From Acidobacteriota bacterium (GTDB lineage Bacteria > Acidobacteriota > Blastocatellia > RBC074), in the NCBI GenBank assembly GCA_017991275.1, contig JAGNMH010000289.1:1-6953 (forward strand): DNA of 6,953 nucleotides. Reading direction: 5' to 3'. Of the stretch, positions 1 to 6,609 are shown one piece after another (positions within the stretch are counted from its first letter, which is position 1; each line of letters opens with the position of its first letter). The notes under the pieces were generated by a model, which saw only the letters and a list, made by a program, of their open reading frames with translations, made no database searches and was not told the DNA's origin. A program made the position numbers and the translations under genes.

Positions 1-851
1 ACATTGATTTCCGCCATCCACATCATTTTGAACTGATTTCAGCCGCTGCGGCATTTTGGGTTGCCGGACATCTGGCGATGATTGGGTACGCGAGCATCAT
101 TGATCGCAGTGATCAAGGCCGCGAAGCATTTTTCTTCGCCTCTTCAATCGGTAAACTGCTTTTGTGCTGCCTGACTCTGCTTGTGCTCTGTCTGGTTCAC
201 TTCGCCGATTATTACCTAATCAAAAGCGACAAGATTGCTCAGATTCAATTTCTACGTCTCTCGCCGCTGATCACGATTCTGGGCGCAATCTGTTTTGTGC
301 TGGTGGTTAATCATTGGTTGAAGAATCAGAAGCTGGTGGCACTGGCCAGCGTGGCTTTGATTGCAGCGGCTGTTGTCTGGGGATTGTATTCGCCGCGCCG
401 AACCGAAGTGCCTTACCATTTTGGCGTGAACCGTTTTGCCGCACAGAATTCCACCTGGACTGACGCGGCTCTTTGGGTCAAAGCCAACGGCGCGCGCGAC
501 ACCGTTTATCTGGTTCCGCCAGGCAGAAACGGATTTTCGGTTTTGGCTGAGCGTTCAATCGTCGCCGAGTTCAAACTCAATCCTGACGGTTCGATGTTTT
601 TGGATGAATGGTTCCAGCGGATGAATGATCTGGCTGGAGGGAAATTGCCTAACGAACGTGGCTTCGACAACCGCCGCCCGCTGGATAAAGCTTTCGCCAA
701 ATTGACGAACGAACAACTGCTGATGCTCAGCCAAAAATACAACGCTGGTTACGCCGTGCTGCCGAAAGATTCCAAAGCTCAGTTCGAGGTCGTTTATCAA
801 AACAAAGATTATAGAGTGGCAAGATTGAGGCAGGAGCCCGAATCACGCTGA
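1..851 (+). CDS. Polytopic membrane protein, DUF6798-like, C-terminal part (5' end cut by window)
   Basis: The reading frame is open from base 3 with no stop before the ATG at 78, so the gene almost certainly starts upstream of the window and that ATG is internal. Counting residues from base 3, an RHPHH motif sits at 4-8. Hydrophobic, probably membrane-spanning segments follow near 12-32, 51-68, 86-103 and 110-129. The last ~150 residues are soluble, with a W-x-D-AALWVKAN stretch, a VPP turn, and an ERSIVAEFK...LDEWFQRMNDL block. This arrangement resembles DUF6798-type integral membrane proteins, which look like GT-C glycosyltransferases (membrane part plus a soluble C-terminal domain); that match is from memory. 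The catalytic region, if any, would lie upstream and is not visible. No substrate can be named. The stop lies inside a hairpin shared with the convergent guaB. Confidence 0.72.
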   Translation, partial: IDFRHPHHFELISAAAAFWVAGHLAMIGYASIIDRSDQGREAFFFASSIGKLLLCCLTLLVLCLVHFADYYLIKSDKIAQIQFLRLSPLITILGAICFVLVVNHWLKNQKLVALASVALIAAAVVWGLYSPRRTEVPYHFGVNRFAAQNSTWTDAALWVKANGARDTVYLVPPGRNGFSVLAERSIVAEFKLNPDGSMFLDEWFQRMNDLAGGKLPNERGFDNRRPLDKAFAKLTNEQLLMLSQKYNAGYAVLPKDSKAQFEVVYQNKDYRVARLRQEPESR

Positions 852-867
852 TTGCCAGCGTGATTCG
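839..867. terminator. Perfect 12-bp hairpin between convergent genes
   Basis: Bases 839-850 are the exact reverse complement of 856-867, with a 5-nt loop (attgc). The left arm contains the stop codon of the + strand membrane protein gene, and the right arm ends 12 bases before the guaB stop on -. The symmetry would let it act for both strands. Neither strand has a T-run after the stem, so it may be a 3'-end stabiliser or a Rho-assisted stop rather than a classical intrinsic terminator. Confidence 0.5.
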
Positions 868-879
868 TATAAGGAAAGA

Positions 880-2346
880 TTACTCCATGCGATAGTTGGG
901 CGCTTCTTTCGTGATGATGACGTCGTGGACGTGGGACTCCTTAAGGCTGGCCGCGGTGATTTTCATGAACTGGGCTTTCTGTTGCAGCTCATCAATCGTG
1001 CGGCAGCCGGTGTAACCCATTCCTGCTCGCAAGCCTCCAACCAGTTGACCGACCAGCGCGGCCAGTGAGCCTTTGTAAGTCACTCGGCCTTCGATTCCTT
1101 CGGGAACCAGTTTGCTGTCGGTGTCTATTTCCTGTTGACCGTAACGATCCCTGCTGCCTTCTTTCATTGCTCCCATGCTGCCCATCCCACGATAAGACTT
1201 AAAGTTACGTCCCTGGTAAAGAATTACTTCGCCCGGAGCTTCGTCGGTTCCGGCCAGCAGCGAGCCGATCATGACAACGTCGGCTCCGGCGGCGATGGCT
1301 TTGGTGATGTCGCCGGAGTATTTGATGCCGCCGTCGGAAATGATTGGAACGCCTGAACCTTCGGCTCCGCGAACGGCTTCGGTGATGGCGGTGATTTGCG
1401 GAACTCCTGCGCCGCTGACTACGCGAGTTGTGCAGATCGAACCGGGGCCGATGCCGACTTTGACTGCGTCAACTCCGGCGTCAATCAGCGCGCGAGTGCC
1501 TTCGGCTGTGGCGATGTTTCCGGCTATCAATTCGATTTCAGGGAAGCGGCGTTTGACTTCGCGGACGGCTTCGATGACGCGCGAACTGTGGCCGTGAGCA
1601 GTGTCAATTGCCAGCACGTCAACGCGAACTTTAATTAGTTCGGCGGCTCGCTCCATAAAATCGCCGGTGGCTCCGATGGCGGCAGCACAGCGCAATCGGC
1701 CAAAATTGTCTTTGGCTGCGTTCGGGTACTTGATGGCTTTTTGAATGTCTTTGACCGTAATCAAACCTTTCAGCCGGTAGTTGTCGTCAACGACAAGAAG
1801 TTTTTCAACTCGGTGGCGCTGCAAGATGCCTTCGGCTTCGCGCAACGTGGTGCCGACGGGAACGGTGATCAGATTGTCTTTGGTCATGACCTCGGCCAGC
1901 GTCAGATCAAGTCGGTTTTCAAATCGCAAATCGCGGTTGGTCAAAATGCCTACCAGTCGCCCGTCTTCCTGAACAATCGGCACGCCGGAGATTTTGAAGC
2001 GTTTCATGACGCCAAGAGCTTCGTGAATTTTGCGGTCAGGAGTCATTGTTACAGGGTCAACGATCATGCCGGATTCGCTGCGTTTGACCTTGTCCACTTC
2101 GTCTTTCTGAATTTCGATGGGCAGGTTTTTGTGAATGACGCCTATGCCGCCTTGTTGAGCGATGGCGATGGCCATCGGAGCTTCGGTGACTGTGTCCATC
2201 GCGGAACTCATAACCGGCACGTTCAGGTTAATGCGACGAGTCAGCCGCGTCGTCGTATCGGTTTCAGTCGGCAGGATTTCAGAATAGGCAGGAACCAGTA
2301 ATACATCGTCAAATGTCAGAGCTTCGATCATATTTTTATTCAGCAT
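880..2346 (-). CDS. guaB: Inosine-5'-monophosphate dehydrogenase (GuaB)
   Basis: Cytosolic enzyme that oxidises IMP to XMP with NAD+, the committed step of GMP synthesis. The 488-residue length is typical of full-size bacterial IMPDH. The N-terminal barrel segment carries TFDDVLLVP (11-19) and the conserved PVMSSAMDTVTE (44-55). Two CBS domains (about 95-145 and 153-205) form the Bateman module, which in this family binds adenine or guanine nucleotides. The catalytic loop GIGPGSICTTR places the nucleophile at Cys305. The substrate-binding ISDGGIKYSGD is at 336-346, and the mobile flap has the catalytic Arg401-Tyr402 pair in SRDRYGQ. All expected catalytic residues are present. The first ATG is preferred over Met6 because a GGTGAG ribosome binding site (2352-2357) lies 5 nt before it. 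It lies downstream of the rodZ-like gene, separated by 158 bp with two hairpins, so it may be transcribed or attenuated independently. Confidence 0.98.
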   Translation of the reverse strand: MLNKNMIEALTFDDVLLVPAYSEILPTETDTTTRLTRRINLNVPVMSSAMDTVTEAPMAIAIAQQGGIGVIHKNLPIEIQKDEVDKVKRSESGMIVDPVTMTPDRKIHEALGVMKRFKISGVPIVQEDGRLVGILTNRDLRFENRLDLTLAEVMTKDNLITVPVGTTLREAEGILQRHRVEKLLVVDDNYRLKGLITVKDIQKAIKYPNAAKDNFGRLRCAAAIGATGDFMERAAELIKVRVDVLAIDTAHGHSSRVIEAVREVKRRFPEIELIAGNIATAEGTRALIDAGVDAVKVGIGPGSICTTRVVSGAGVPQITAITEAVRGAEGSGVPIISDGGIKYSGDITKAIAAGADVVMIGSLLAGTDEAPGEVILYQGRNFKSYRGMGSMGAMKEGSRDRYGQQEIDTDSKLVPEGIEGRVTYKGSLAALVGQLVGGLRAGMGYTGCRTIDELQQKAQFMKITAASLKESHVHDVIITKEAPNYRME

Positions 2347-2358
2347 AAGAACTCACCA

Positions 2359-2390
2359 TAAAACAAAAGCCGCGCGGGTTTGCGCGCGGC
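2359..2390 (-). terminator. GC-rich hairpin plus U-tract in the guaB leader
   Basis: On the minus strand, an 8-bp all-GC stem (arms 2383-2390 and 2369-2376, 6-nt loop) is followed at once by TTTTGTTTTA (2368 down to 2359). That is the form of an intrinsic terminator. It ends 12 bases before the guaB start codon and just before the ribosome binding site. It could simply stop transcripts coming from the rodZ-like gene, or act as an attenuator controlling guaB. A TAAAAT (complement of 2393-2398), which would be a good -10, lies just before the hairpin but has no convincing -35. No known purine riboswitch core is recognisable here. Confidence 0.6.
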
Positions 2391-2436
2391 GGATTTTAGT
2401 TATTCAAAATTTGGCGAAATTTTTGCGGCAGGCGCA

Positions 2437-2461
2437 GACGACATTTGGCAGGCCCGTCGTC
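2437..2461. repeat. Small 6-bp inverted repeat in the rodZ-guaB gap
   Basis: GACGAC at 2437-2442 pairs with GTCGTC at 2456-2461 across a 13-nt loop. A competing GGCC/GGCC pairing (2451-2454 with 2463-2466) is also possible. It sits next to the 17-bp hairpin and may be part of one structured 3' UTR, but six base pairs can occur by chance. Confidence 0.25.
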
Positions 2462-2465
2462 AGGC

Positions 2466-2503
2466 CACACTTTTGCCCGCTCGCCAGAGCGGGCAAAAGT
2501 GTG
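2466..2503 (-). terminator. Perfect 17-bp hairpin directly after the rodZ-like stop
   Basis: Bases 2466-2482 and 2487-2503 are exact reverse complements with a 4-nt loop (gcca). On the minus strand the hairpin starts one base after the TAA of the rodZ-like gene. The stem combines an A/T-rich base (CACACTTTTG) with a GC-rich top (CCCGCTC). There is no T-run on the 3' side on the minus strand, but the four As and four Ts within the arms could serve as a bidirectional A-tract/U-tract. Possible roles are transcription end, mRNA 3' protection, or one copy of a dispersed palindromic element; one window cannot separate these. Confidence 0.6.
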
Positions 2504-2504
2504 T

Positions 2505-3281
2505 TTACTCAATAAAATCTTTGTAGTTATCTTTTGTAATGATGACATTATTTGCGACGAGGCCTTTCAGTCCCGGGGCCAGTTTTTCAATACTTGCCCG
2601 CTTACCGTTAATCATAATGTTCAGCGCGGGCAAATTGCCCACTCTAATGAACGAAATCTTTTCTTTAGCCAGAAGCTCGCGGCTTTCGCCCAATTTCAAA
2701 GATGCCTGTTCATTCTTGCCACCGTCGGTGCGAAAACTGACCCAGCATTCCGCCTGGTTGGCAATCAATTGAATGCGCAGGTCGCTGATTTCTTCAGGCG
2801 TTGGCGATGGTTGCGGTGTTGCAGTCGGTGTTGCTGTAGGAGTGGGTGTGGCCTCCGGCGTTGCAGCGGCAATTGATTTACTTGGGTCTTTTGAAGGATT
2901 GAAGAAGGCAATATAGATCGCACCCAACAATGCGGCCAACACAACGACCGTGAGCAACGCGATTAGCATGGTGTTGCCTGAAGACGCTTTGGCCTCGGCT
3001 TCATCGCTTAATCCCAAGTAGGCAGTTTTAGTTGGCTCGCCGCCCATTTCAAGCAATTGCTGATCGTAAAGCCTGACTGCCTGATCCTCATCCATCCCAA
3101 CTTCATGCGCGAACTTGCGGACGAAATTTCGGTTGAATATGCCGCCAGGGAGAATCTTGTAATCGTCGTTTTCGATTGCTTCCAAAAAACGACTGCCAAG
3201 ACGCGTGGCATCTGCAATTTGTTTGATGGAGACGCCGCGCTCTTCGCGTGCTTGTTTAAGTTGCTGGCCTAATGACGCCAT
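2505..3281 (-). CDS. RodZ-like cytoskeletal HTH/transmembrane protein
   Basis: A 258-residue protein with RodZ architecture. The cytosolic N-terminus is a helix-turn-helix domain (about 4-75) of the HTH_25 type, with LGQQLKQAREERG, an ATRLGSRFLEAIEN recognition region and the characteristic LPGGIFNRNFVRKFA stretch. One transmembrane helix follows at about 104-127. A Thr/Pro/Ala linker (about 139-163) leads to a C-terminal β-rich domain (about 167-248) resembling DUF4115, the extracytoplasmic RodZ domain. In RodZ proteins the HTH contacts MreB and links the cytoskeleton to cell-wall synthesis; DNA binding is not needed for that. A cell-shape role here is inferred from architecture, and the outer domain is diverged, so I give no gene symbol. 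The start is supported by AGGGG 8 nt before the ATG, and a good promoter lies about 80 bases upstream. guaB follows downstream. Confidence 0.85.
   Translation of the reverse strand: MASLGQQLKQAREERGVSIKQIADATRLGSRFLEAIENDDYKILPGGIFNRNFVRKFAHEVGMDEDQAVRLYDQQLLEMGGEPTKTAYLGLSDEAEAKASSGNTMLIALLTVVVLAALLGAIYIAFFNPSKDPSKSIAAATPEATPTPTATPTATPQPSPTPEEISDLRIQLIANQAECWVSFRTDGGKNEQASLKLGESRELLAKEKISFIRVGNLPALNIMINGKRASIEKLAPGLKGLVANNVIITKDNYKDFIE
2795..2865 (-). repeat. Short imperfect repeats encoding the Thr/Pro linker
   Basis: Within the rodZ-like gene, short imperfect units (on + about 12 bases such as ggtgttgcagtc and ggtgttgctgta) encode the alternating T-P/T-A-T-P linker between the membrane helix and the outer domain. 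Such low-complexity linkers vary in length by replication slippage; the reading frame is intact here. Confidence 0.5.
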
Positions 3282-3361
3282 TTTTTCTGCCCCTAAGCTT
3301 CAGATACTATTTACCTGAAGCAAGTAATTGAAGATGACCACTCGAATTTAAGATGGCGTGA

Positions 3362-3390
3362 ATCTTATGTAAATCATCCGCGCCTGTCAA
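3362..3390 (-). promoter_or_regulatory. Sigma70-type promoter for the rodZ-like gene
   Basis: On the minus strand a perfect TTGACA (complement of 3385-3390) is followed after 17 bases by TAAGAT (complement of 3362-3367), which matches 4 of 6 consensus positions. Transcription would start near 3355, leaving a leader of about 75 nt before the rodZ-like ATG. It sits between the DUF255 stop and the rodZ-like start, which argues that these two genes are not simply co-transcribed. I see no clear intrinsic terminator for the DUF255 gene in the same gap. Confidence 0.6.
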
Positions 3391-3415
3391 TTTTAGCCTT
3401 TGCCAGCAGCATTTT

Positions 3416-5494
3416 TCAGCGATTGAGCTGTTCGGCCAACTGAATCTTGTCGGTTACCGGAGCTTCGCAGTAAAAATTCCGACAGACATAAGCCGTCGCC
3501 TTGCCTTCAATTTGGTTGCGGCCTTCCAGCAATTTTATTACTGCTGCGGCTTGGGGAGTGGCGGGATCGGCCAGCGCCACAACTTTGTTCGGAAGGTATA
3601 GTTTGAAGATCGAATCGGTAAAGGCTCTGGTGTCTGTCCCTTCAGGCAAACCGATAATCGCAATCTCGTGCGGCGAGGACAAATACAGATCAAGCGCGCA
3701 AAGCAGATGTCCGAAGGCGCTGGGCGAACGCATCATCGCGGATTTCAGCAGCGTCAAAATCTTTTCAGCTTTTTGCCTGTAGCTTTCCTTTCCGGTCAGC
3801 AAGGCAAATTTCAACAAGATGGATGCGGCGACTGAATTTCCACCCGGCGTTGCGTTGTCGTACCAGTCTTTGGTTCGAGCAATCAGTTTTTCGTGATCGG
3901 CGCTGGTGAAAAAAAATCCTCCGTCTTTGTCATCGGCAAACTGTTCAATCATTGTTTCAACCAGTGAGCGAGATTCTTCAAACCAGCGAAGGTCGAACGT
4001 CGCTTCGTACAACGCCAGCAGTCCATCTGCCAGATAAGCGTAATCTTCCAGGTAAGCGTTCAACTTACTTTCGCCGTCTTTGTGCGTTCGCAACAAACGA
4101 GTTCCTTGCTTCAATTCGCGCAGCAGAAAGTTGGCGTTGTTCACCGCGACTTCCAGATAATCGCTTCGATCCAACACGCGCGCAGCTTCGGCAAAACTGC
4201 GGAGCATAAGTCCGTTCCAGGCAGTCAGCAGCTTTTCGTCGCGGAAAGGCTTGATGCGTTTTTCGCGGGCTTCAAAAAGAATTTGTTTACCGCGAGCAAT
4301 GGCTGCATTTAGTTCTTCAACTGACACGCGCATCAGCCGGGCGATGCTTTCGGCTTCGACGTCAACGTGCAGGATGTTGTGATCTTCAAAGTTGCCGTAT
4401 TCAGTTACATCGAAGTAACGACAAAACAGCTTCGCGTCTTTTTCGCCGAGCAGAGCCTCGATTTCTGATTGAGACCAGACGAAAAATTTTCCTTCCTCGC
4501 CTTCGCTGTCGGCGTCCTGCGAAGAGTAAAAGCCGCCGCTAGAATCCAGCATTTCCCGACGAACGTAATCCAGAGTTTCAGTCGCAATGCGTTTGTAAAA
4601 CTCTTTGCCGGTGACCAGAAAAGCGTCCAGGTAAATCCTCGCCAGCAGAGCATTGTCGTACAGCATCTTTTCAAAGTGCGGAACCAGCCAGCGTTCATCC
4701 ACGGAGTAACGGTGAAAGCCTCCACCCAATTGGTCGTACATCCCGCCGTTGGCCATTTTTTGCAGAGTCAGTTCGACTGCTTCCAGCGCCGCCTGGTCTT
4801 TGGTTCGCGCGTATTGCCTAAGCAAAAAGCTTAGCGTCATCGAAGGCGGAAACTTTGGAGCGCGGCCAAAACCGCCTTCAGCCGGGTCCAGCATTCTTAG
4901 CAAATGATTTGCCGCATGATCTGTTATTTCGTGGCTCAATTCGCCTTCAGCCGGTTTTGCAGCTTCCAGTCGGTTCAATTCTCCCAGAATGCTTTTGGCG
5001 CTCTCGGCAATTTCGCTGCGTTTGGCCTGGTAAGCTTCGGCAATCGAAATCAGGATTCGCGGAAAGCCGGGCATGCCTCCGCGATCCGTTGGCGGGTAAT
5101 AAGTGCCGCCGTAAAACGGAACTCCATCAGGAGTCAGAAACACAGTCATCGGCCATCCGCCATGCCCGTTCATCATCATCACGGCATTCATGTATATCGT
5201 GTCCAAATCGGGGCGCTCTTCGCGGTCAACTTTGATGTTGATGAAGTTGTCGTTCATCAGCTTGGCGATTGGTTCGTTCTCGAAAGATTCGTGAGCCATG
5301 ACATGGCACCAGTGACAGGCTGAATAACCTATGGAAAGTAGGATAGCTTTGTCTTCACGGCGAGCCAGTTCCAGCGCTTCATCGTTCCAGGCATGCCAGT
5401 CAACAGGATTGTGCGCATGTTGCTGCAAATAAGGGCTGGTTTCGTGAATCAGGCGATTGGTAAACTTTGGCTCGGCGTTATTTGGTTCAGGCAT
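3416..5494 (-). CDS. DUF255 thioredoxin-fold protein (YyaL/SPATA20 family)
   Basis: This 692-residue protein is full length for the family. The N-terminal thioredoxin-like domain (about 10-170) opens with the hallmark SPYLQQHAHNPVDW (20-33). It carries a CxxC centre Cys60-His-Trp-Cys63 in GYSACHWCHVM, the VDREERPD segment (89-96), a GGWPMTVFLTPDG block with the probable cis-proline at 115, and YGGTYYPP. The rest resembles the α/α-barrel (six-hairpin) fold of sugar epimerases and glycosidases, including GGGFHRYSVDERWLVPHFEKMLYDNA and NATPGGNSVAA. The C-terminus keeps the family's CRNFYCEAP motif. The biochemical role of this family is not well established; redox activity or a carbohydrate-related function are both inferences. 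No signal peptide is visible, so it is probably cytosolic. The start is supported by AAAGGA 5 nt upstream. It is divergent from the HAD phosphatase gene. Confidence 0.94.
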   Translation of the reverse strand: MPEPNNAEPKFTNRLIHETSPYLQQHAHNPVDWHAWNDEALELARREDKAILLSIGYSACHWCHVMAHESFENEPIAKLMNDNFINIKVDREERPDLDTIYMNAVMMMNGHGGWPMTVFLTPDGVPFYGGTYYPPTDRGGMPGFPRILISIAEAYQAKRSEIAESAKSILGELNRLEAAKPAEGELSHEITDHAANHLLRMLDPAEGGFGRAPKFPPSMTLSFLLRQYARTKDQAALEAVELTLQKMANGGMYDQLGGGFHRYSVDERWLVPHFEKMLYDNALLARIYLDAFLVTGKEFYKRIATETLDYVRREMLDSSGGFYSSQDADSEGEEGKFFVWSQSEIEALLGEKDAKLFCRYFDVTEYGNFEDHNILHVDVEAESIARLMRVSVEELNAAIARGKQILFEAREKRIKPFRDEKLLTAWNGLMLRSFAEAARVLDRSDYLEVAVNNANFLLRELKQGTRLLRTHKDGESKLNAYLEDYAYLADGLLALYEATFDLRWFEESRSLVETMIEQFADDKDGGFFFTSADHEKLIARTKDWYDNATPGGNSVAASILLKFALLTGKESYRQKAEKILTLLKSAMMRSPSAFGHLLCALDLYLSSPHEIAIIGLPEGTDTRAFTDSIFKLYLPNKVVALADPATPQAAAVIKLLEGRNQIEGKATAYVCRNFYCEAPVTDKIQLAEQLNR

Positions 5495-5601
5495 TGGAAT
5501 CCTTTCGGGAAATAGTCGGGTTGAAAATATGGATAATCGTTGGTAAACGGGATGCTAACTTTATTTCGATGAATTGCAAAAGCCCCGATGGTGTCAAAAC
5601 G
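5495..5601. promoter_or_regulatory. Divergent promoter region, DUF255 gene / HAD gene
   Basis: This 107-bp gap must carry signals for both directions. For the minus strand, candidates are TTGCAA (5574-5579) with TAGCAT (complement of 5552-5557) at 16-bp spacing, or a perfect TTGACA (complement of 5592-5597) with a poor -10. For the plus strand, TTGAAA (5521-5526) lies 17 bases before TAAACG (5544-5549), a weak -10. None is strong enough to be certain. Confidence 0.35.
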
Positions 5602-6285
5602 ATGAGTTATAAATGTCTGTTGTTTGATCTGGATGGAACCTTGGTGGATTCGCGCGCCGATTTGGCGAATTCTGTAAACCTGATGTTGGCCGAGCTTGGA
5701 TTGGCGGTTCTGCCTTCGGTTCGTGTGCTGAATTTTGTTGGCGAAGGCGCTCGGTTGCTGGTTGAAAGATCATTGACCGCTTCCGCCGAAGCTTCGCCTC
5801 AGCCTGATGAAGTTGATGACGCTCTCAAAATTTTTCAGAGCCATTACCGCGAACACTTATTGGATCAAACTCGTGTTTATCCTGAAGTAACAGAAACGCT
5901 CGCTCGTCTGGATTATCTGTCCAAAGCGATTGTCACCAATAAACCCCACGAATTTTCTGTTGCTTTGCTGGAAGGTTTGGGAATGTTGTCGCAATTTCAG
6001 ATTGTGCTTGGCGGCGACAGTCTGTCTGAACGGAAGCCTTCGCCGATGATGTTGCTGGCGGCGGCGAGCGCTTGTGGTGTCCGGCCGTCGGAATGCTTGA
6101 TGGTCGGCGATACAAAATTTGATGTGATTGCGGGACGAGCGGCGGGAATGAAAACTTGCGGCTACATTCCCGGCTTTCGCGGCAGAACCGAACTAGCCGA
6201 AGCCGGAGCCGATTTTTTGATCGAACGGTTCAGCGAATTGCAGATTCTGGTAGAAAGTTGCGAACTGCGATCGGCTGCTGCGTAA
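5602..6285 (+). CDS. HAD-superfamily phosphatase, phosphoglycolate phosphatase type
   Basis: A 227-residue HAD subfamily IA hydrolase. Motif I is FDLDGTLVDS with the nucleophile Asp9 and acid/base Asp11. Motif II is the Thr112 of AIVTNKP, motif III is Lys145 in ERKPSP, and motif IV is GDTKFD with Asp170 and Asp174 for Mg2+. The helical cap lies between about 15 and 95. The overall pattern and length fit phosphoglycolate phosphatase (Gph), which removes 2-phosphoglycolate formed in DNA repair, but HAD substrates cannot be assigned from sequence alone, so no symbol is given. The start at 5602 is chosen because motif I normally begins within ten residues of the N-terminus and a weak GGTG precedes it. 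The frame is open further upstream (ATG at 5569 and back to 5467), but the 5467 start would overlap the divergent DUF255 gene and add residues foreign to the family. Confidence 0.9.
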   Translation: MSYKCLLFDLDGTLVDSRADLANSVNLMLAELGLAVLPSVRVLNFVGEGARLLVERSLTASAEASPQPDEVDDALKIFQSHYREHLLDQTRVYPEVTETLARLDYLSKAIVTNKPHEFSVALLEGLGMLSQFQIVLGGDSLSERKPSPMMLLAAASACGVRPSECLMVGDTKFDVIAGRAAGMKTCGYIPGFRGRTELAEAGADFLIERFSELQILVESCELRSAAA

Positions 6286-6288
6286 AGG

Positions 6289-6355
6289 AACCGCCTGCCA
6301 TTGTTCATCGGCCAATGCGTTTGGAGACAAGATCGGCGAACAAGAGCAGGCGGTT
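6289..6355. terminator. 67-nt imperfect stem-loop between convergent genes
   Basis: A perfect 10-bp pair (6289-6298 with 6346-6355, aaccgcctgc/gcaggcggtt) encloses a 2x2 internal loop and then a second perfect 6-bp pair (6301-6306 with 6338-6343, ttgttc/gaacaa). A small inner CCAA/TTGG hairpin (6312-6315 with 6321-6324) is possible. It begins 4 bases after the HAD stop codon and lies before the 3' end of the 66-residue gene on -. No strong T-run follows on either strand (tttgtt overlaps the right arm end on +). It may be a bidirectional terminator, an mRNA end structure, or a small palindromic repeat element. Confidence 0.5.
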
Positions 6356-6391
6356 TGTTAAAGCGTGACAGGATTAACTTAGTTTCGACTC

Positions 6392-6592
6392 TCAAAGCGT
6401 CTGAGACGACTTGGTGAGTTTGTTGAATGCCAGCCAGGCCAGATAAATCAATCCGCCGAAAACGGCCAACTTAATCAACAACGGGATCAACCCCAGCACT
6501 AACCCAAGAACCGAAAGAATCAATGACCCAACAGTCGCAATCACGATCAGAGCGATGACGACGAAAATAACTTTGCCAACTGCTTCACCCAT
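6392..6592 (-). CDS. Small hydrophobic membrane protein, unknown function
   Basis: A 66-residue protein made almost entirely of hydrophobic residues, with two likely membrane helices (about 7-29 and 31-56), Gly and Leu/Ile/Val spaced along them, and a short polar C-terminus (NKLTKSSQTL). It is credible as a gene despite its size because an AAAGGAGG ribosome binding site precedes the ATG, with 11 nt between GGAGG and the start. A possible weak promoter on the minus strand (TTGAAC, 17 bp, TAAACC) lies upstream. I do not recognise the family. It could be a small envelope or stress protein; nothing in the neighbours fixes its role. It is convergent with the HAD gene and divergent from the YkgJ-type gene. 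Confidence 0.7.
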   Translation of the reverse strand: MGEAVGKVIFVVIALIVIATVGSLILSVLGLVLGLIPLLIKLAVFGGLIYLAWLAFNKLTKSSQTL

Positions 6593-6609
6593 AAAGTCAC
6601 AAGCCTCCT

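Noticed and set aside
1741..2301. Long open frame (186 codons) on + opposite guaB
   Set aside because: It lies wholly antisense to an unmistakable IMP dehydrogenase, has no recognisable domain, and arises from the codon bias of guaB.
2347..2504. Purine riboswitch upstream of guaB
   Set aside because: The gap contains hairpins but no three-way junction with the conserved purine aptamer core that I could find by eye.
2445..2876. 143-codon frame on + opposite the rodZ-like gene
   Set aside because: Its start lies in the hairpin region and its Cys/Arg-rich end is the reverse reading of the Thr/Pro linker; no supporting ribosome binding site.
4469..5323. Several open frames of 121-139 codons on + opposite the DUF255 gene
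   Set aside because: They overlap each other and the conserved thioredoxin-fold coding region, and their translations are low-complexity shadows.
5467..5601. Upstream extension of the HAD phosphatase to 272 residues
   Set aside because: It overlaps the start of the divergent DUF255 gene and covers the shared promoter region; HAD motif I indicates a start at 5602.
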